Assembly: GCA_965225935.1 (NCBI GenBank)
Contig: CBDDCC010000011.1
Location: 248,001 to 312,000 of the forward strand
Direction of reading: 5' to 3'
DNA from: CALJXB01 sp965225935
GTDB taxonomy: Bacteria > Pseudomonadota > Alphaproteobacteria > Kiloniellales > JAKSDN01
DNA: 64,000 bases
Under the pieces are notes generated by a model, which searched no databases, had not been told where the DNA came from, and was given only the letters and a program-made list of their open reading frames with translations. Each line of letters begins with the position of its first letter. The stretch's first letter is position 1. Made by a program: the position numbers and the translations under genes. Of the stretch, positions 1-8,987 are shown piece by piece.

Positions 1-2354
1 TCGGGTCCCTGCAGGGTCAGGTCCATGCGGTTGCTGCCGACGGTCACCTCGGCGACCCGCAAGCCGTCGTTGAAGGCGTCCAGGGTCTCGCCCAGCTCGC
101 GGGCGGTGACGCCGTTGTCGGCCAGCTTGGTGCGGTCGGGAAAGACCCGCACCTCCGGCGCCCCCAGCTCGAGGCCTGGGTTGGGGCGCAGCTGGTTGCC
201 GGCCTCGAGCGGCATGGCCTGGACGACCCGGCGCACGGCGCGCTGGGCCACCTCGATCACCTGCTCCAGCTCGTTGCCGGAAATGTCCAGGTCGATCTTG
301 CGGCCGCCGCCGATGCCGCGCCCGAAGATCGAGGGCTGGTTGATGAAGCCGAAGGTGCCCGGCTCACGGAACACCGGCTCGCGCAGCACCTCGATCAGCT
401 CGCCGGCCCGCTGCGGCTCTTCGGAGATGGCGCCGAGGAAGGTGCTGGCGCGGGTGGCGACGAAGAAGAAGCGTTTGATTTTGGGCGGCTCGCCCGGCGC
501 CGCGTCCGGCCCGGAGACGATCGACCAATGGGGCCGGATCTCGCCTTCGATGCCCTCGGCGATCTCGGTCATGGTGTCCAGGTTGTAGCCCGGCGGCGGG
601 ATGATGATGCCGAACACCAGGTTGCGGTTGCCTTCCGGCAGGTACTCCAGCTTGGGCAGGTAGCGCCAGGCCGCGACCGTGGCGGCGGCGACCACCAGCA
701 CGACCACCGCCAGGGCCAGTGTCCGGCTGCGCACAACGGCCCGGGCGAAGGCCATGATGACGCGCACGAAGAGCCGCGCCAGGCCGTCGAGGCCGGGCAG
801 GGGCAGGCGCTTCACGGCTTCCGGTGTCCCGTCCGCCGACGCGCTCCGCCGGCCGCTCCAGAGGAAGCGGGCCAGGGCCGGGATCACCGTGATGGAGACG
901 ATGAGGGAAAGCAGAACCGAGACCGAGATCGCGACCGCGATGTCGCGGAACAGCTGCCCCACCTCGAGCTCCATCACCAGGATCGGAATGAAGACCATGA
1001 CCGTGGTGAGCGCCGAGACCATGACCGCGCCCCAGACCTGGCGCGCGCCCTCGTAGGCGGCCTCCCGGATCGGCCGCCCGGCCTCACGCAGCCGATAGAT
1101 GTTCTCCAGCACCACGATGGCGGCGTCCACCACCATGCCGACGGCGAACGCGAGACCCGCCAGGGAGATCACGTTGATCGACCGCCCGAGGGCCGCCATC
1201 GCCACGAAGGCGCCGATGACGGACACCGGAATGGCGATCGAGATCACGAAGGTGGCGCGCAGCGAGCGCAGGAAGAGCAGCAGGATCAGCGCCGCCAGCG
1301 AGCCGCCGACCCAGATGTTCTGGCGCACCAGCGCGATGGCGGAATGGATGTAGACCGTCTCGTCATAGACCTGGGTCAGCTTCAGGCGGGCCGCGGGCAC
1401 GATCGAGTCGTTCAGCTCCTCGACCGCCTCGGCGATGCCCTCCATGGTCTCGATCACGTTGGCGCCGGTCTCGCGGACCGCGTTGAAGGCGATCGCCGAC
1501 TCACCCTGGACGCGGATGTGGGAGGTCGGCTCCTTGTAGCCGAAGTCGACGCTCGCCACGTCGTTCACCGTTACCCGCGCCAGGCGCCCGGTCTCGGGAT
1601 CGTCGTAGGAGCGCAGGACCACCTTGCCGATGTCGTCCAGCCGGTTCAGCTCGCCCTCGGTGCGCACCACGTAGCGGCGCTTGCCCTCGTCCACGTCGCC
1701 GGCCGAGAGCGAGGCGTTGGCCGCCCGGAGCGCCTGGGTCACCTCGCTGACCGTCAGGCCGTAGCGGGCGAGCAGCTGGGGCAGCACGGTCACCTGGATT
1801 TCCCGCTCGCTGCTGCCGTAGACGTTGACGCGGCTGACCCCGGCGACCCGCTCGATGCGGTCCTTGATGATGTCCTCGACGAAGTCGCCGAACTCGTGCA
1901 CCGGCCGCTCGTTGCCCTCCTGGCGACGTACGATGAACCAGGCGATCGGGCTGTCCTCGCTGCCGGCGGTGTCCAGGCTCGGCTCGTCGGCCTCGTCCGG
2001 GTAGCCGTTGACCCGGTCGAGACGGTTGGCCACCAGCAGGAGGGCCCGGTCCATGTCGGTGCCGACCTCGAACTCCAGGGTGATGCTGCTGCGCCCCTGC
2101 TCCGCGCGGCCGGTGATCTCGCGCAGGCCCTCCAGGCCCGACATCTCCTCTTCCTGCCGGTTGGTGATCTCGCGCTCGATCTCCGCCGGGGCGGCACCGC
2201 CCCATGTGGTGGTCACCGTGATCACCGGGCGGTTCACGTCGGGCGCAAGCTGGATGGGGATGGTCTCGAGCGCGACCAGCCCGAACATGACCACCATGAG
2301 AACGGCCGCGACGACCGCGATGGGCCGGTCGATGGCGGTCCGGATGAGGTTCAT
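1..2354 (-). CDS. RND-family efflux pump permease, C-terminus beyond window
   Basis: This is the inner-membrane permease of a tripartite resistance-nodulation-division pump, which exports substrates using proton influx. About 784 residues are visible of the usual 1,000-1,050; the missing part is the C-terminal end. The protein starts MNLIRTAIDRPIAV, followed by the first membrane segment. A large periplasmic porter region with FxxxxD-type strands comes next, then a block of membrane helices around residues 330-480 containing GMVVDAAIVVLENIYR. That helix keeps one of the two aspartates found in AcrB (VDDAIV), as many RND subfamilies do. The ATG overlaps the stop codon of the upstream membrane fusion gene by four bases, so the two are translationally coupled. 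The substrate (drug, solvent or metal) cannot be read from the sequence. Confidence 0.93.
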   Translation of the reverse strand, partial: MNLIRTAIDRPIAVVAAVLMVVMFGLVALETIPIQLAPDVNRPVITVTTTWGGAAPAEIEREITNRQEEEMSGLEGLREITGRAEQGRSSITLEFEVGTDMDRALLLVANRLDRVNGYPDEADEPSLDTAGSEDSPIAWFIVRRQEGNERPVHEFGDFVEDIIKDRIERVAGVSRVNVYGSSEREIQVTVLPQLLARYGLTVSEVTQALRAANASLSAGDVDEGKRRYVVRTEGELNRLDDIGKVVLRSYDDPETGRLARVTVNDVASVDFGYKEPTSHIRVQGESAIAFNAVRETGANVIETMEGIAEAVEELNDSIVPAARLKLTQVYDETVYIHSAIALVRQNIWVGGSLAALILLLFLRSLRATFVISIAIPVSVIGAFVAMAALGRSINVISLAGLAFAVGMVVDAAIVVLENIYRLREAGRPIREAAYEGARQVWGAVMVSALTTVMVFIPILVMELEVGQLFRDIAVAISVSVLLSLIVSITVIPALARFLWSGRRSASADGTPEAVKRLPLPGLDGLARLFVRVIMAFARAVVRSRTLALAVVVLVVAAATVAAWRYLPKLEYLPEGNRNLVFGIIIPPPGYNLDTMTEIAEGIEGEIRPHWSIVSGPDAAPGEPPKIKRFFFVATRASTFLGAISEEPQRAGELIEVLREPVFREPGTFGFINQPSIFGRGIGGGRKIDLDISGNELEQVIEVAQRAVRRVVQAMPLEAGNQLRPNPGLELGAPEVRVFPDRTKLADNGVTARELGETLDAFNDGLRVAEVTVGSNRMDLTLQGP

Positions 2355-3517
2355 CAGGAGGCCCCGTCGATGCGCACCTTGTCGCCGGGCCGGAGGCGCT
2401 CGTTGCCGCGCACGACCACCAGCTCGCCCTCGGCAAGGCCGGCGAGGACCTCGTAGCGGCTGCCTACGGCCTCGCCCAGCACGATCTCGCGCGGCTGCGC
2501 CACGTCGCCCTGGGCGACGAAGACCATGGACTTTGAGCCGTGGCGGATCACCGCGTCCTTGTGGACCGAGACCACGGTCCTGGGCGCGCCGATCGGCACC
2601 ATGACGGTGACGCTTTGGTCCGCTGCCAGGGGGCGCTCGCTGTGGCCGAACTCGGGCACGAAGCGTACCGCCCGGGTGCGGGTGAGCGGGTTCTCCTCGG
2701 GCACGACGGCCCGGACCACGGCCAGATGGGAGCTGCCGTCGTCCAGGGTGATGTTCACCCGGGTGCCCGCTTTGAGGCCCGAAATGCGCTGGTAGGGCAC
2801 GTCCACCTCGACCTCGAGGGAGCCGTCGGCGATCAGGCGCACCAGAGCGTCGCCCACCTGCACGTAGGCTCCGGCCTCGCTCATGCGCTGGATGACGACG
2901 CCGTCGTAGGGGGCGACGATGGCCGTGTCCCGGACGTCGAGCTCGGCCAGATCCAGGTCCGCCTGAGCGGTCTTCACGGCCGCCTCGGACTCGACGACCT
3001 GGGCGCGCGCAATGGCGACGTTCTGCTCGGCGTCGTCGAAGCGGGCCTGGCTGAAGGCGGCGGAGGTCTTCAAGCCCTCCAGTCGCTTGAGCTCCTGGCG
3101 GGCGAGCTTCAGCTGGGCCCGGCTGGTGGAGAGCTTCGCCCGCGCCTCCTGCAGCCGCCCGTCGGTCTGGTCACGCTGGGCGGCCAGGCGGTCGCGGTTG
3201 AGAAGGGCGATGAGCTGGCCCGCCTCGACCCGGTCGCCGACCTCCACCTTGAAGGCGTCGATCGGCGCCTCGACCCGTGCGGCGACAGAGCCGGCCTGAC
3301 GCGGCACCAGGCGGCCGAGGACAGGCACGGTCTGGGACAGCGGCTGGCTGACCACCTGGTCGACGCGCACCAGGGCGCCGTCCTCCTGGGCGAACGCTAG
3401 CCGGCCCGGCGCCAGGGACGCCAGGAGAGCCAGAAGAACCCCGCCCAGGACGGCGCCCGGGCCACGGACGGTCCTGCTGGCGGTCCTGCACTTGCGGCCA
3501 CAGACAATCGCAGACAA
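2354..3517 (-). CDS. RND efflux periplasmic adaptor (membrane fusion protein, HlyD/AcrA type)
   Basis: This is the periplasmic adaptor that links the RND permease to an outer-membrane channel. The order is an N-terminal hydrophobic signal segment (GGVLLALLASLAPGRLAFA), a lipoyl-like half motif (VEVGDRVEAGQLIAL), an alpha-helical hairpin rich in Q, R, K and E, the second lipoyl half (IVAPYDGVVIQRMSEAGAYV), then beta-barrel and membrane-proximal domains. The open frame extends to 3709, but I place the start at a TTG at 3517. GGAGG lies seven bases upstream of it and the signal peptide follows directly, whereas the upstream extension has no signal-like features. That gives 387 residues, normal for the family. 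It is the first gene of the pump operon. No regulator is visible upstream. Confidence 0.88.
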   Translation of the reverse strand: MSAIVCGRKCRTASRTVRGPGAVLGGVLLALLASLAPGRLAFAQEDGALVRVDQVVSQPLSQTVPVLGRLVPRQAGSVAARVEAPIDAFKVEVGDRVEAGQLIALLNRDRLAAQRDQTDGRLQEARAKLSTSRAQLKLARQELKRLEGLKTSAAFSQARFDDAEQNVAIARAQVVESEAAVKTAQADLDLAELDVRDTAIVAPYDGVVIQRMSEAGAYVQVGDALVRLIADGSLEVEVDVPYQRISGLKAGTRVNITLDDGSSHLAVVRAVVPEENPLTRTRAVRFVPEFGHSERPLAADQSVTVMVPIGAPRTVVSVHKDAVIRHGSKSMVFVAQGDVAQPREIVLGEAVGSRYEVLAGLAEGELVVVRGNERLRPGDKVRIDGAS

Positions 3518-3765
3518 ACGCCTGCCTCCGATCACGCGATGGGATGTGAGCCCGCGTTTCCAAAGCGTTGCGACTATTGGCCTCCAATGGGGCCAAGTCA
3601 ATCCTGACACAGCCCTGACAGCGGCGGCAAACCGTCCCGGATCACGCCCTCGCGAGGTCGCGCAAATGCGCCCCAAACCTTTTATTACGCAGGCTGCTGT
3701 GGCAAACATCCCCTGCCCGGGGGCAATTTCGGGGCAGGGTTCCTCGGGGCAAGGGGGCGTCGTCC

Positions 3766-4695
3766 ATGACCACCATTCTCTACAGCCATCCGGCCTGCCT
3801 GGAGCACGACCCGGGCCCGTCCCATCCCGAGCGCCCCGACCGGCTGCGCGCCGTGCTGGCCGCCCTGGGGGCCGAGGAGTTCGCCGCCCTCGAGCGGCGC
3901 GAGGCGCCCCTGGCCACGAAGGAGCAGATCGCCCGCGTGCATCCCATGTCCTACGTCGAGAACGTCCTGGCCGCGATCCCGGGCGAGGGCCGGACCGGCC
4001 TCGACATGGACACCATCGTCTCGCCCGGCTCCGGGGAAGCGGCGCTGAGGGCCGCGGGCGCCCTTTGTGCGGCGGTGGACGCGGTCATGGCCGGCGAAGC
4101 GCAGAACGCCTTCTGTGCCGTGCGGCCGCCCGGCCACCACGCCGAGGCTCAGCACGCCATGGGCTTCTGCCTGTTCAACAATGTGGCCATCGGGGCCGCC
4201 CAGGCCCGCGCGGTCCATGGCCTGAAGCGGGTCGCGGTGGTCGATTTCGACGTCCACCACGGCAACGGCACCCAGGCCATGTTCTGGGACGACGCCGACC
4301 TCTTCTTCGGCTCGACCCATCAGTCGCCGCTCTATCCCGGCACAGGATCGGTGGCGGAACGCGGCGTCGCCGATAACATCGTCAACCGGCCGCTCCCGAG
4401 CATGGCCGGCTCCGCGGAGTTCCGCGCCGCCCTCTCCGAGGGGATCCTGCCCGCCCTGACCCGCTTCTCGCCGGAGTTCCTTTTCGTCTCGGCCGGGTTC
4501 GACGCCCACGAGGCCGATCCCCTGGCCGGCCTCAGGTTCCAGGACGACGACTACGCCTGGGCGACCGCGGAACTGCTGGCAGTCGCGAAGAGTTGCTGTT
4601 CGGGGCGCCTCGTCTCCACCCTCGAAGGCGGCTACGATCTGCGGGCCCTGGCCACCAGCGCGGCGGCCCACGTGCGGGCCCTCATGGCGGCCTGA
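3766..4695 (+). CDS. Histone deacetylase family protein (acetylpolyamine amidohydrolase-like)
   Basis: This is a Zn-dependent deacetylase of the arginase/HDAC fold, 309 residues. Visible family signatures are HPERPDR near residue 20, RPPGHHA near 120 (the charge-relay histidine pair), VDFDVHHGNGTQ near 160 (Asp and His zinc ligands) and a C-terminal EGGYDL. Bacterial members act on acetylated polyamines, on acetyl-lysine in enzymes such as acetyl-CoA synthetase, or on other acetyl amides; the substrate here is unknown. It begins a head-to-tail run with xseB, ispA, dxs and tlyA. HDAC-like genes are often found in this position in alphaproteobacteria, so the context is conserved but does not reveal function. 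It is divergent from the RND operon. Confidence 0.92.
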   Translation: MTTILYSHPACLEHDPGPSHPERPDRLRAVLAALGAEEFAALERREAPLATKEQIARVHPMSYVENVLAAIPGEGRTGLDMDTIVSPGSGEAALRAAGALCAAVDAVMAGEAQNAFCAVRPPGHHAEAQHAMGFCLFNNVAIGAAQARAVHGLKRVAVVDFDVHHGNGTQAMFWDDADLFFGSTHQSPLYPGTGSVAERGVADNIVNRPLPSMAGSAEFRAALSEGILPALTRFSPEFLFVSAGFDAHEADPLAGLRFQDDDYAWATAELLAVAKSCCSGRLVSTLEGGYDLRALATSAAAHVRALMAA

Positions 4696-4723
4696 GGCCA
4701 CCCCGCCCGGCAAAGGAAGCGAC

Positions 4724-4975
4724 ATGGCCGAGACCAACATCCCCGCGGATATCCGCAAGATGAGCTTCGAGCAGGCGCTCGAGGAGCTGAAGCAGATCGT
4801 TGAGCGGCTGGAGCAGGGCCAGGGCGAGCTGGACCAGGCCATCGAGGCTTATCAGCGCGGCGCCCTCTTGAAGCAGCACTGCGAGGCCAAGCTGCGCGAC
4901 GCCGAGCAGAAGATCGCCAAGATCAGCCTCGGCGCCGACGGCGCGGTCGGCGCCGAGGACATGGACGTCGAGTGA
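4724..4975 (+). CDS. xseB: Exodeoxyribonuclease VII small subunit
   Basis: This is the small subunit of exonuclease VII, which degrades single-stranded DNA to oligonucleotides together with XseA. The 83-residue protein has the family pattern MSFEQALEELKQIVERLEQG followed by ELDQAIEAYQRGALL and a helix with CEAKLRDAEQKI, which forms the helical hairpin that binds XseA. The large subunit is not in this window. The stop codon overlaps the GTG start of ispA (GTGA), so translation of the two is probably coupled. The xseB-ispA-dxs order is widespread in proteobacteria. Confidence 0.96.
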   Translation: MAETNIPADIRKMSFEQALEELKQIVERLEQGQGELDQAIEAYQRGALLKQHCEAKLRDAEQKIAKISLGADGAVGAEDMDVE

Positions 4976-5871
4976 GCGCGCCCTTGCCCGATCTCAAGGC
5001 GGCGCTGACGGAGACGGCGGCGGCCATCGAGGCCCTTCTCGAGCGCCTGCTGGCGCCGGTCGCCGGGGCGGAAGGGCGGGTGGTCGAGGCCATGCGCTAC
5101 GCTTGCCTCGACGGCGGAAAGCGCCTGCGTCCCTTCCTGCTGGCCCAGAGTGCGGATCTCTTCGACGTGCCGGAGGCGCGCGCCCTGCGCGCCGGGGCGG
5201 CGCTCGAGATGGTGCACTGCTACAGCCTGGTGCACGACGACCTGCCGGCCATGGACGACAGCGACCTGCGCCGGGGCCGGCCCGCCGCCCACAAGGCCTT
5301 CGACGAGGCGACGGCGATCCTCGCCGGCGACGGCCTGCTGACCCTCGCCTTCGGGGTGCTGGGCGATCCCGAGACCCATCCGGACCCCGCTGTGCGGGCG
5401 GAGCTGGTCTGCGAGCTGGCCCGGGCCGCCGGCGCGCCGGGCATGGTGGGCGGCCAGATGATCGATATCTCGCCGGAGCGCGCCAGCCTCGATCTGGAGG
5501 GCATCAAGCACCTGCAGAGCATGAAGACAGGGGCCCTCATTGTCTTCGCCTGCGAGGCGGGGGCGATCCTTGGCGGGGCCGGCGCGGCCGAGCGTGCGGC
5601 CCTCGTCGCCTATGCCCGCGACCTGGGCCTCGCCTTCCAGATCGTCGACGACCTCCTGGATGCCGAGGGCTCGGCGGCGGAGCTGGGCAAGCCGACGGGC
5701 CAGGACGCGGCGCTCGGAAAGGCCACTTTCGTGGGCCAGCTGGGCATCGACGGCGCGCGCCAGGAGGCGGTCCGAATTATCAATAGGGCTTGCGAACGGC
5801 TTGTAATTTTTGGTGAAAAATCGTCTCTTCTCCGGGAAACAGCCGGATTCGTCCTCGAAAGACGCTCTTAA
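4972..5871 (+). CDS. ispA: Polyprenyl diphosphate synthase (farnesyl diphosphate synthase)
   Basis: This enzyme condenses isopentenyl diphosphate with dimethylallyl and geranyl diphosphate to make farnesyl diphosphate. It has 299 residues. The first aspartate-rich motif is LVHDDLPAMDDSDLRRG near residues 83-99, with the two-residue insertion typical of bacterial short-chain synthases. The second is QIVDDLLDAEG near 223. GGKRLRPFL near 44 is the diphosphate-binding region. It starts at a GTG that overlaps the xseB stop. Product length (C15) is inferred from the family and the neighbours. In this window farnesyl diphosphate would feed HpnC/HpnD for squalene and hopanoid synthesis, and it is also needed for quinones and undecaprenyl diphosphate. 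Confidence 0.94.
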   Translation: MSAPLPDLKAALTETAAAIEALLERLLAPVAGAEGRVVEAMRYACLDGGKRLRPFLLAQSADLFDVPEARALRAGAALEMVHCYSLVHDDLPAMDDSDLRRGRPAAHKAFDEATAILAGDGLLTLAFGVLGDPETHPDPAVRAELVCELARAAGAPGMVGGQMIDISPERASLDLEGIKHLQSMKTGALIVFACEAGAILGGAGAAERAALVAYARDLGLAFQIVDDLLDAEGSAAELGKPTGQDAALGKATFVGQLGIDGARQEAVRIINRACERLVIFGEKSSLLRETAGFVLERRS

Positions 5872-5934
5872 CCATATGAAAACCGGGGCGTCCTTAGATG
5901 ACGTTCCGCGTCCGCCAGCGCCGGGAGGGTGCCA

Positions 5935-7866
5935 GTGAGCAAAATCGGCCATAACAGACAAAAGCCTCTGTTGGATCAGATCAATACGCCGCGGGACCTG
6001 CGGCGGCTGGAAGAGCGGGACCTTCCGCAGGTCGCCAGCGAGCTGCGCCAGGAGATGATCGACGTGGTGTCGGTCACCGGCGGACACCTTGGCGCGGGCC
6101 TCGGCGTGGTCGAGCTCACCACGGCCCTTCACTACGTCTTCGAGACGCCGCGCGACCGGCTGATCTGGGACGTCAGCCACCAGTGCTATCCTCACAAGAT
6201 CTTGACCGGGCGCCGGAACCGCATGCGCACCCTGCGCCAGGGCGACGGGCTCTCGGGATTCACCAGCCGCAAGGAGAGCGAGTACGATCCCTTCGGCGCG
6301 GCGCACAGCTCGACCTCGATCTCCGCCGGACTCGGCTTCGCCGTTGGGCGCGACTTCCTCGGCGACGACAACCACGTCATCGCGGTGATCGGCGACGGCG
6401 CTATGAGCGCGGGCATGGCCTACGAGGCCATGAACAACGCCGGCGCCATGAACAGCCGCCTGATCGTCATCCTCAACGACAACGACATGTCGATCGCCCC
6501 GCCGGTGGGCGCCATGAGCGCCTACCTCTCGCGGCTGATCTCCTCCAAGCCCTACGCCTCGGTGCGGCATCTCGCCAAGGAGCTGGCGAGCCGCTTCCCG
6601 CGGCCCCTGGAGCAGGCGGCCAAGCGGGCCGAGGAGTACGCCCGCGGCCTCTTCACCGGCGGCACCCTGTTCGAGGAGCTGGGCTTCTTCTACGTCGGTC
6701 CGATCGACGGCCACAACCTGGACCACCTGCTGCCGGTGCTGAAGAACGTGCGCGACACCGACTACGACGGCCCGGTGCTGATCCACTGCGTGACCCAGAA
6801 GGGCAAGGGCTACGCCCCGGCCGAGAACTCCGCCGACAAGTACCACGGCGTCGCCAAGTTCGACGTGGTCACCGGCGAGCAGTCGAAGCCCGCACCCGCC
6901 GCGCCGACCTACCAGAACGTCTTCGCCCAGGCGCTGATCGCCGAGGCCGAGCAGGACGACAAGATCGTCGCGGTGACCGCCGCCATGCCCTCGGGCACCA
7001 GCCTCAACAAGTTCGCGGATCGCTTTCCGGATCGTTGTTTCGACGTCGGCATCGCCGAGCAGCACGCCGTGACCTTCTGCGCCGGCCTCGCCTGCGAGGG
7101 CTTCAAGCCTTTCGCCGCGATCTATTCCACCTTCCTACAGCGGGCCTACGACCAGGTGGTCCACGACGTGGCGATCCAGCGCCTGCCGGTGCGCTTCGCC
7201 ATGGACCGCGCCGGCATGGTGGGCGCCGACGGCGTCACCCACCAGGGCAGCTACGACGTCGCCTATCTCGGCTGCCTGCCGGGCTTCGTCCTCATGGCTG
7301 CGGCCGACGAGGCCGAGCTGATGCACATGGTGGCGACTCAGGTCGAGGTGGACGACCGGCCGACGGCCCTGCGTTACCCGCGCGGGGAGTCGATCGGCCT
7401 GGAGCTGCCGGAGCGCGGCACGCCGCTCGAGATCGGCAAGGGGCGGATCCTGCGCGAGGGCAGCAAGGTGGCGATCCTCTCCTACGGGACGCGGCTGCAG
7501 GACAGCCTCAAGGCGGCCGACGAGCTGGCCGCACGGGGCCTCTCGACCACCGTGGCCGACGCCCGTTTCGCCAAGCCCCTGGACGAGGAACTGGTCGCCC
7601 GTCTGGCCCGGGAGCACGAGGTGCTGATCACGGTGGAGGAGGGCGCGGTCGGCGGCTTCGCCACCCAGGTCATGCACACGCTGGCGCGCGAGGGCCTGTT
7701 CGACCAGGGTCTCAAGTTCCGTCCGCTGACCCTGCCGGACTTCTTCATCGACCACGACAAGCCGGCTATCCAGATCGCGACTGCCGGACTCGACACGCCC
7801 CACATCGTCGGTGCGGCGCTCGCCGCCCTCGGCCGTGAGGAAGTGGCCAGCGAGGTCCGGGCCTGA
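5935..7866 (+). CDS. dxs: 1-deoxy-D-xylulose-5-phosphate synthase
   Basis: This is the first enzyme of the MEP isoprenoid pathway. It condenses pyruvate and glyceraldehyde 3-phosphate using thiamine diphosphate. About 643 residues, full length for the family. The N-terminal TPP domain has GDGAMSAGMAYEAMNNAG and HSSTSISAGLG. The central pyrimidine-binding domain contains DRAGMVGADGVTHQG and the C-terminal transketolase domain follows. GTG codons occur at 5929 and 5935. I prefer 5935 because GGGAGG sits five bases upstream of it and would overlap the earlier one. It lies 60 bases after ispA in the same orientation. Being next to ispA, it ties precursor supply to prenyl chain synthesis. Confidence 0.96.
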   Translation: MSKIGHNRQKPLLDQINTPRDLRRLEERDLPQVASELRQEMIDVVSVTGGHLGAGLGVVELTTALHYVFETPRDRLIWDVSHQCYPHKILTGRRNRMRTLRQGDGLSGFTSRKESEYDPFGAAHSSTSISAGLGFAVGRDFLGDDNHVIAVIGDGAMSAGMAYEAMNNAGAMNSRLIVILNDNDMSIAPPVGAMSAYLSRLISSKPYASVRHLAKELASRFPRPLEQAAKRAEEYARGLFTGGTLFEELGFFYVGPIDGHNLDHLLPVLKNVRDTDYDGPVLIHCVTQKGKGYAPAENSADKYHGVAKFDVVTGEQSKPAPAAPTYQNVFAQALIAEAEQDDKIVAVTAAMPSGTSLNKFADRFPDRCFDVGIAEQHAVTFCAGLACEGFKPFAAIYSTFLQRAYDQVVHDVAIQRLPVRFAMDRAGMVGADGVTHQGSYDVAYLGCLPGFVLMAAADEAELMHMVATQVEVDDRPTALRYPRGESIGLELPERGTPLEIGKGRILREGSKVAILSYGTRLQDSLKAADELAARGLSTTVADARFAKPLDEELVARLAREHEVLITVEEGAVGGFATQVMHTLAREGLFDQGLKFRPLTLPDFFIDHDKPAIQIATAGLDTPHIVGAALAALGREEVASEVRA

Positions 7867-7966
7867 GCCCAGCCGTCGCGGACTTCCGCAAGTCTCTACG
7901 ATACGAGGGGCCGGCCGTCGCGCCGGCCCTTCCCGTTCCGGGGTCGGGCTGGGCTATGCTGCGGCC

Positions 7967-8719
7967 ATGACCAAGCCGGAAAAACGGCGGGCCGATCAGC
8001 TGCTGGTCGAGCGCGGGCTGGCGGAGAGCCGCGCCCGGGCTCAGGCCCTCATCATGGCAGGCCAGGTCTTGAACGGCACCCGGCGCGTGGAGAAGGCCGG
8101 CGAGACCCTGCCTGAGGACGCGCCCCTCGCCGTCAGGGGCCAGGACCACCCCTGGGTCAGTCGCGGCGGCATCAAGCTCGCCCACGGCCTCGATCACTTC
8201 GCCATCGACCCCGTGGGCCTCGTCTGCCTCGACCTGGGCGCCTCCACGGGGGGCTTCACCGACGTGCTGCTCGCGCGTGGGGCGGCGCGTGTCTACGCCG
8301 TCGACGTGGGCCAGGGCCAGCTCGCCTGGAAGCTGCGCGGCGATCCCCGGGTGGTGGTCCTGGAGAAGACCAACGCCCGCTACCTGAGCGCGGAGCAGGT
8401 GCCCGAGCCCGTCGGGCTTATCACCTGCGACGCCTCCTTCATCGGCCTGCGCACCCTGCTGCCGGCGCCGCTCGCCCTCGCCGCGCCGGGCGCTCGGCTG
8501 GTCGCCCTCATCAAGCCTCAGTTCGAGGTGGGCAAGGAACGGGTCGGGAAGGGCGGCGTGGTGCGCGATCCGGCGCTGCACCGGGAGGTCTGCGAGGCGA
8601 TCCGCGGCTGGCTCGCGGCCCGGCCGGGCTGGCGCGTCCTCGGCCTGACGGAAAGCCCCATCACCGGGCCCGAGGGCAACCGGGAGTTCCTGATCGCCGC
8701 CGCACGAGACGGAAGCTAG
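7967..8719 (+). CDS. tlyA: TlyA family rRNA methyltransferase / hemolysin-like S4-FtsJ protein
   Basis: This is a ribose 2'-O-methyltransferase of the TlyA family; characterised members modify 16S and/or 23S rRNA. It has 250 residues. The N-terminal S4 RNA-binding domain (residues 5-65) has the pattern ADQLLVERGLAESRARAQAL. The FtsJ-like Rossmann fold follows, with the SAM-binding segment LDLGASTGGFTDVLL near residue 83. IKPQFEVGKERVGKGGVVRD near 180 is typical of the family. The upstream open frame to 7811 has no family residues, so the ATG at 7967 is used. The stop codon TAG forms the first bases of the palindromic repeat that follows. A GC-rich hairpin (GGCCGG/CCGGCC) lies between dxs and this gene. 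Confidence 0.93.
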   Translation: MTKPEKRRADQLLVERGLAESRARAQALIMAGQVLNGTRRVEKAGETLPEDAPLAVRGQDHPWVSRGGIKLAHGLDHFAIDPVGLVCLDLGASTGGFTDVLLARGAARVYAVDVGQGQLAWKLRGDPRVVVLEKTNARYLSAEQVPEPVGLITCDASFIGLRTLLPAPLALAAPGARLVALIKPQFEVGKERVGKGGVVRDPALHREVCEAIRGWLAARPGWRVLGLTESPITGPEGNREFLIAAARDGS

Positions 8720-8987
8720 AGCGGGATGGGATGAGATTGAATCAACGCTGTTGGCCTGGGTTGGCTCCGTCCGTTAGGCGCGGGCCGAAGCGCGATGCGG
8801 GGCATCGGGCGAGGCCCGCAACGACACGGCGGGCCAACCCAGGCCAACCCGTACGGGACGGGCGCTTTTGGCCGGACGCCGCGTCGCTCCTCCTCGAATA
8901 TGCTTCGGCATGTCCTTCGTCGTCGCTCCTAACGTCCGGCCAAAATCGCTCCGTCAGCGTGGTTCAATCTCATCTCATCCCGCTCTA
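8717..8987. repeat. Nested palindromic repeat element between tlyA and sppA
   Basis: The outer arms, 8717-8750 and 8955-8987, are near-perfect inverted repeats starting TAGAGCGGGATG; they differ by two substitutions and one indel. Inside are two further hairpins. The first has a perfect 14-bp stem (8751-8764 with 8834-8847, TTGGCCTGGGTTGG). The second has a perfect 13-bp stem (8866-8878 with 8933-8945, TTTTGGCCGGACG) and contains an ATGC-TTCG-GCAT tetraloop hairpin. The terminal TAG of each arm is the stop codon of the adjacent convergent gene. No plausible coding sequence is present. It looks like a dispersed palindromic (MITE-like) element that may also work as a bidirectional terminator. 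Copy number elsewhere is unknown. Confidence 0.85.

Noticed and set aside
528..2456. 642-codon plus-strand open frame over the RND permease
   Set aside because: It is an antisense shadow rich in His, Arg and Asp without motifs. The minus strand carries a clear RND permease.
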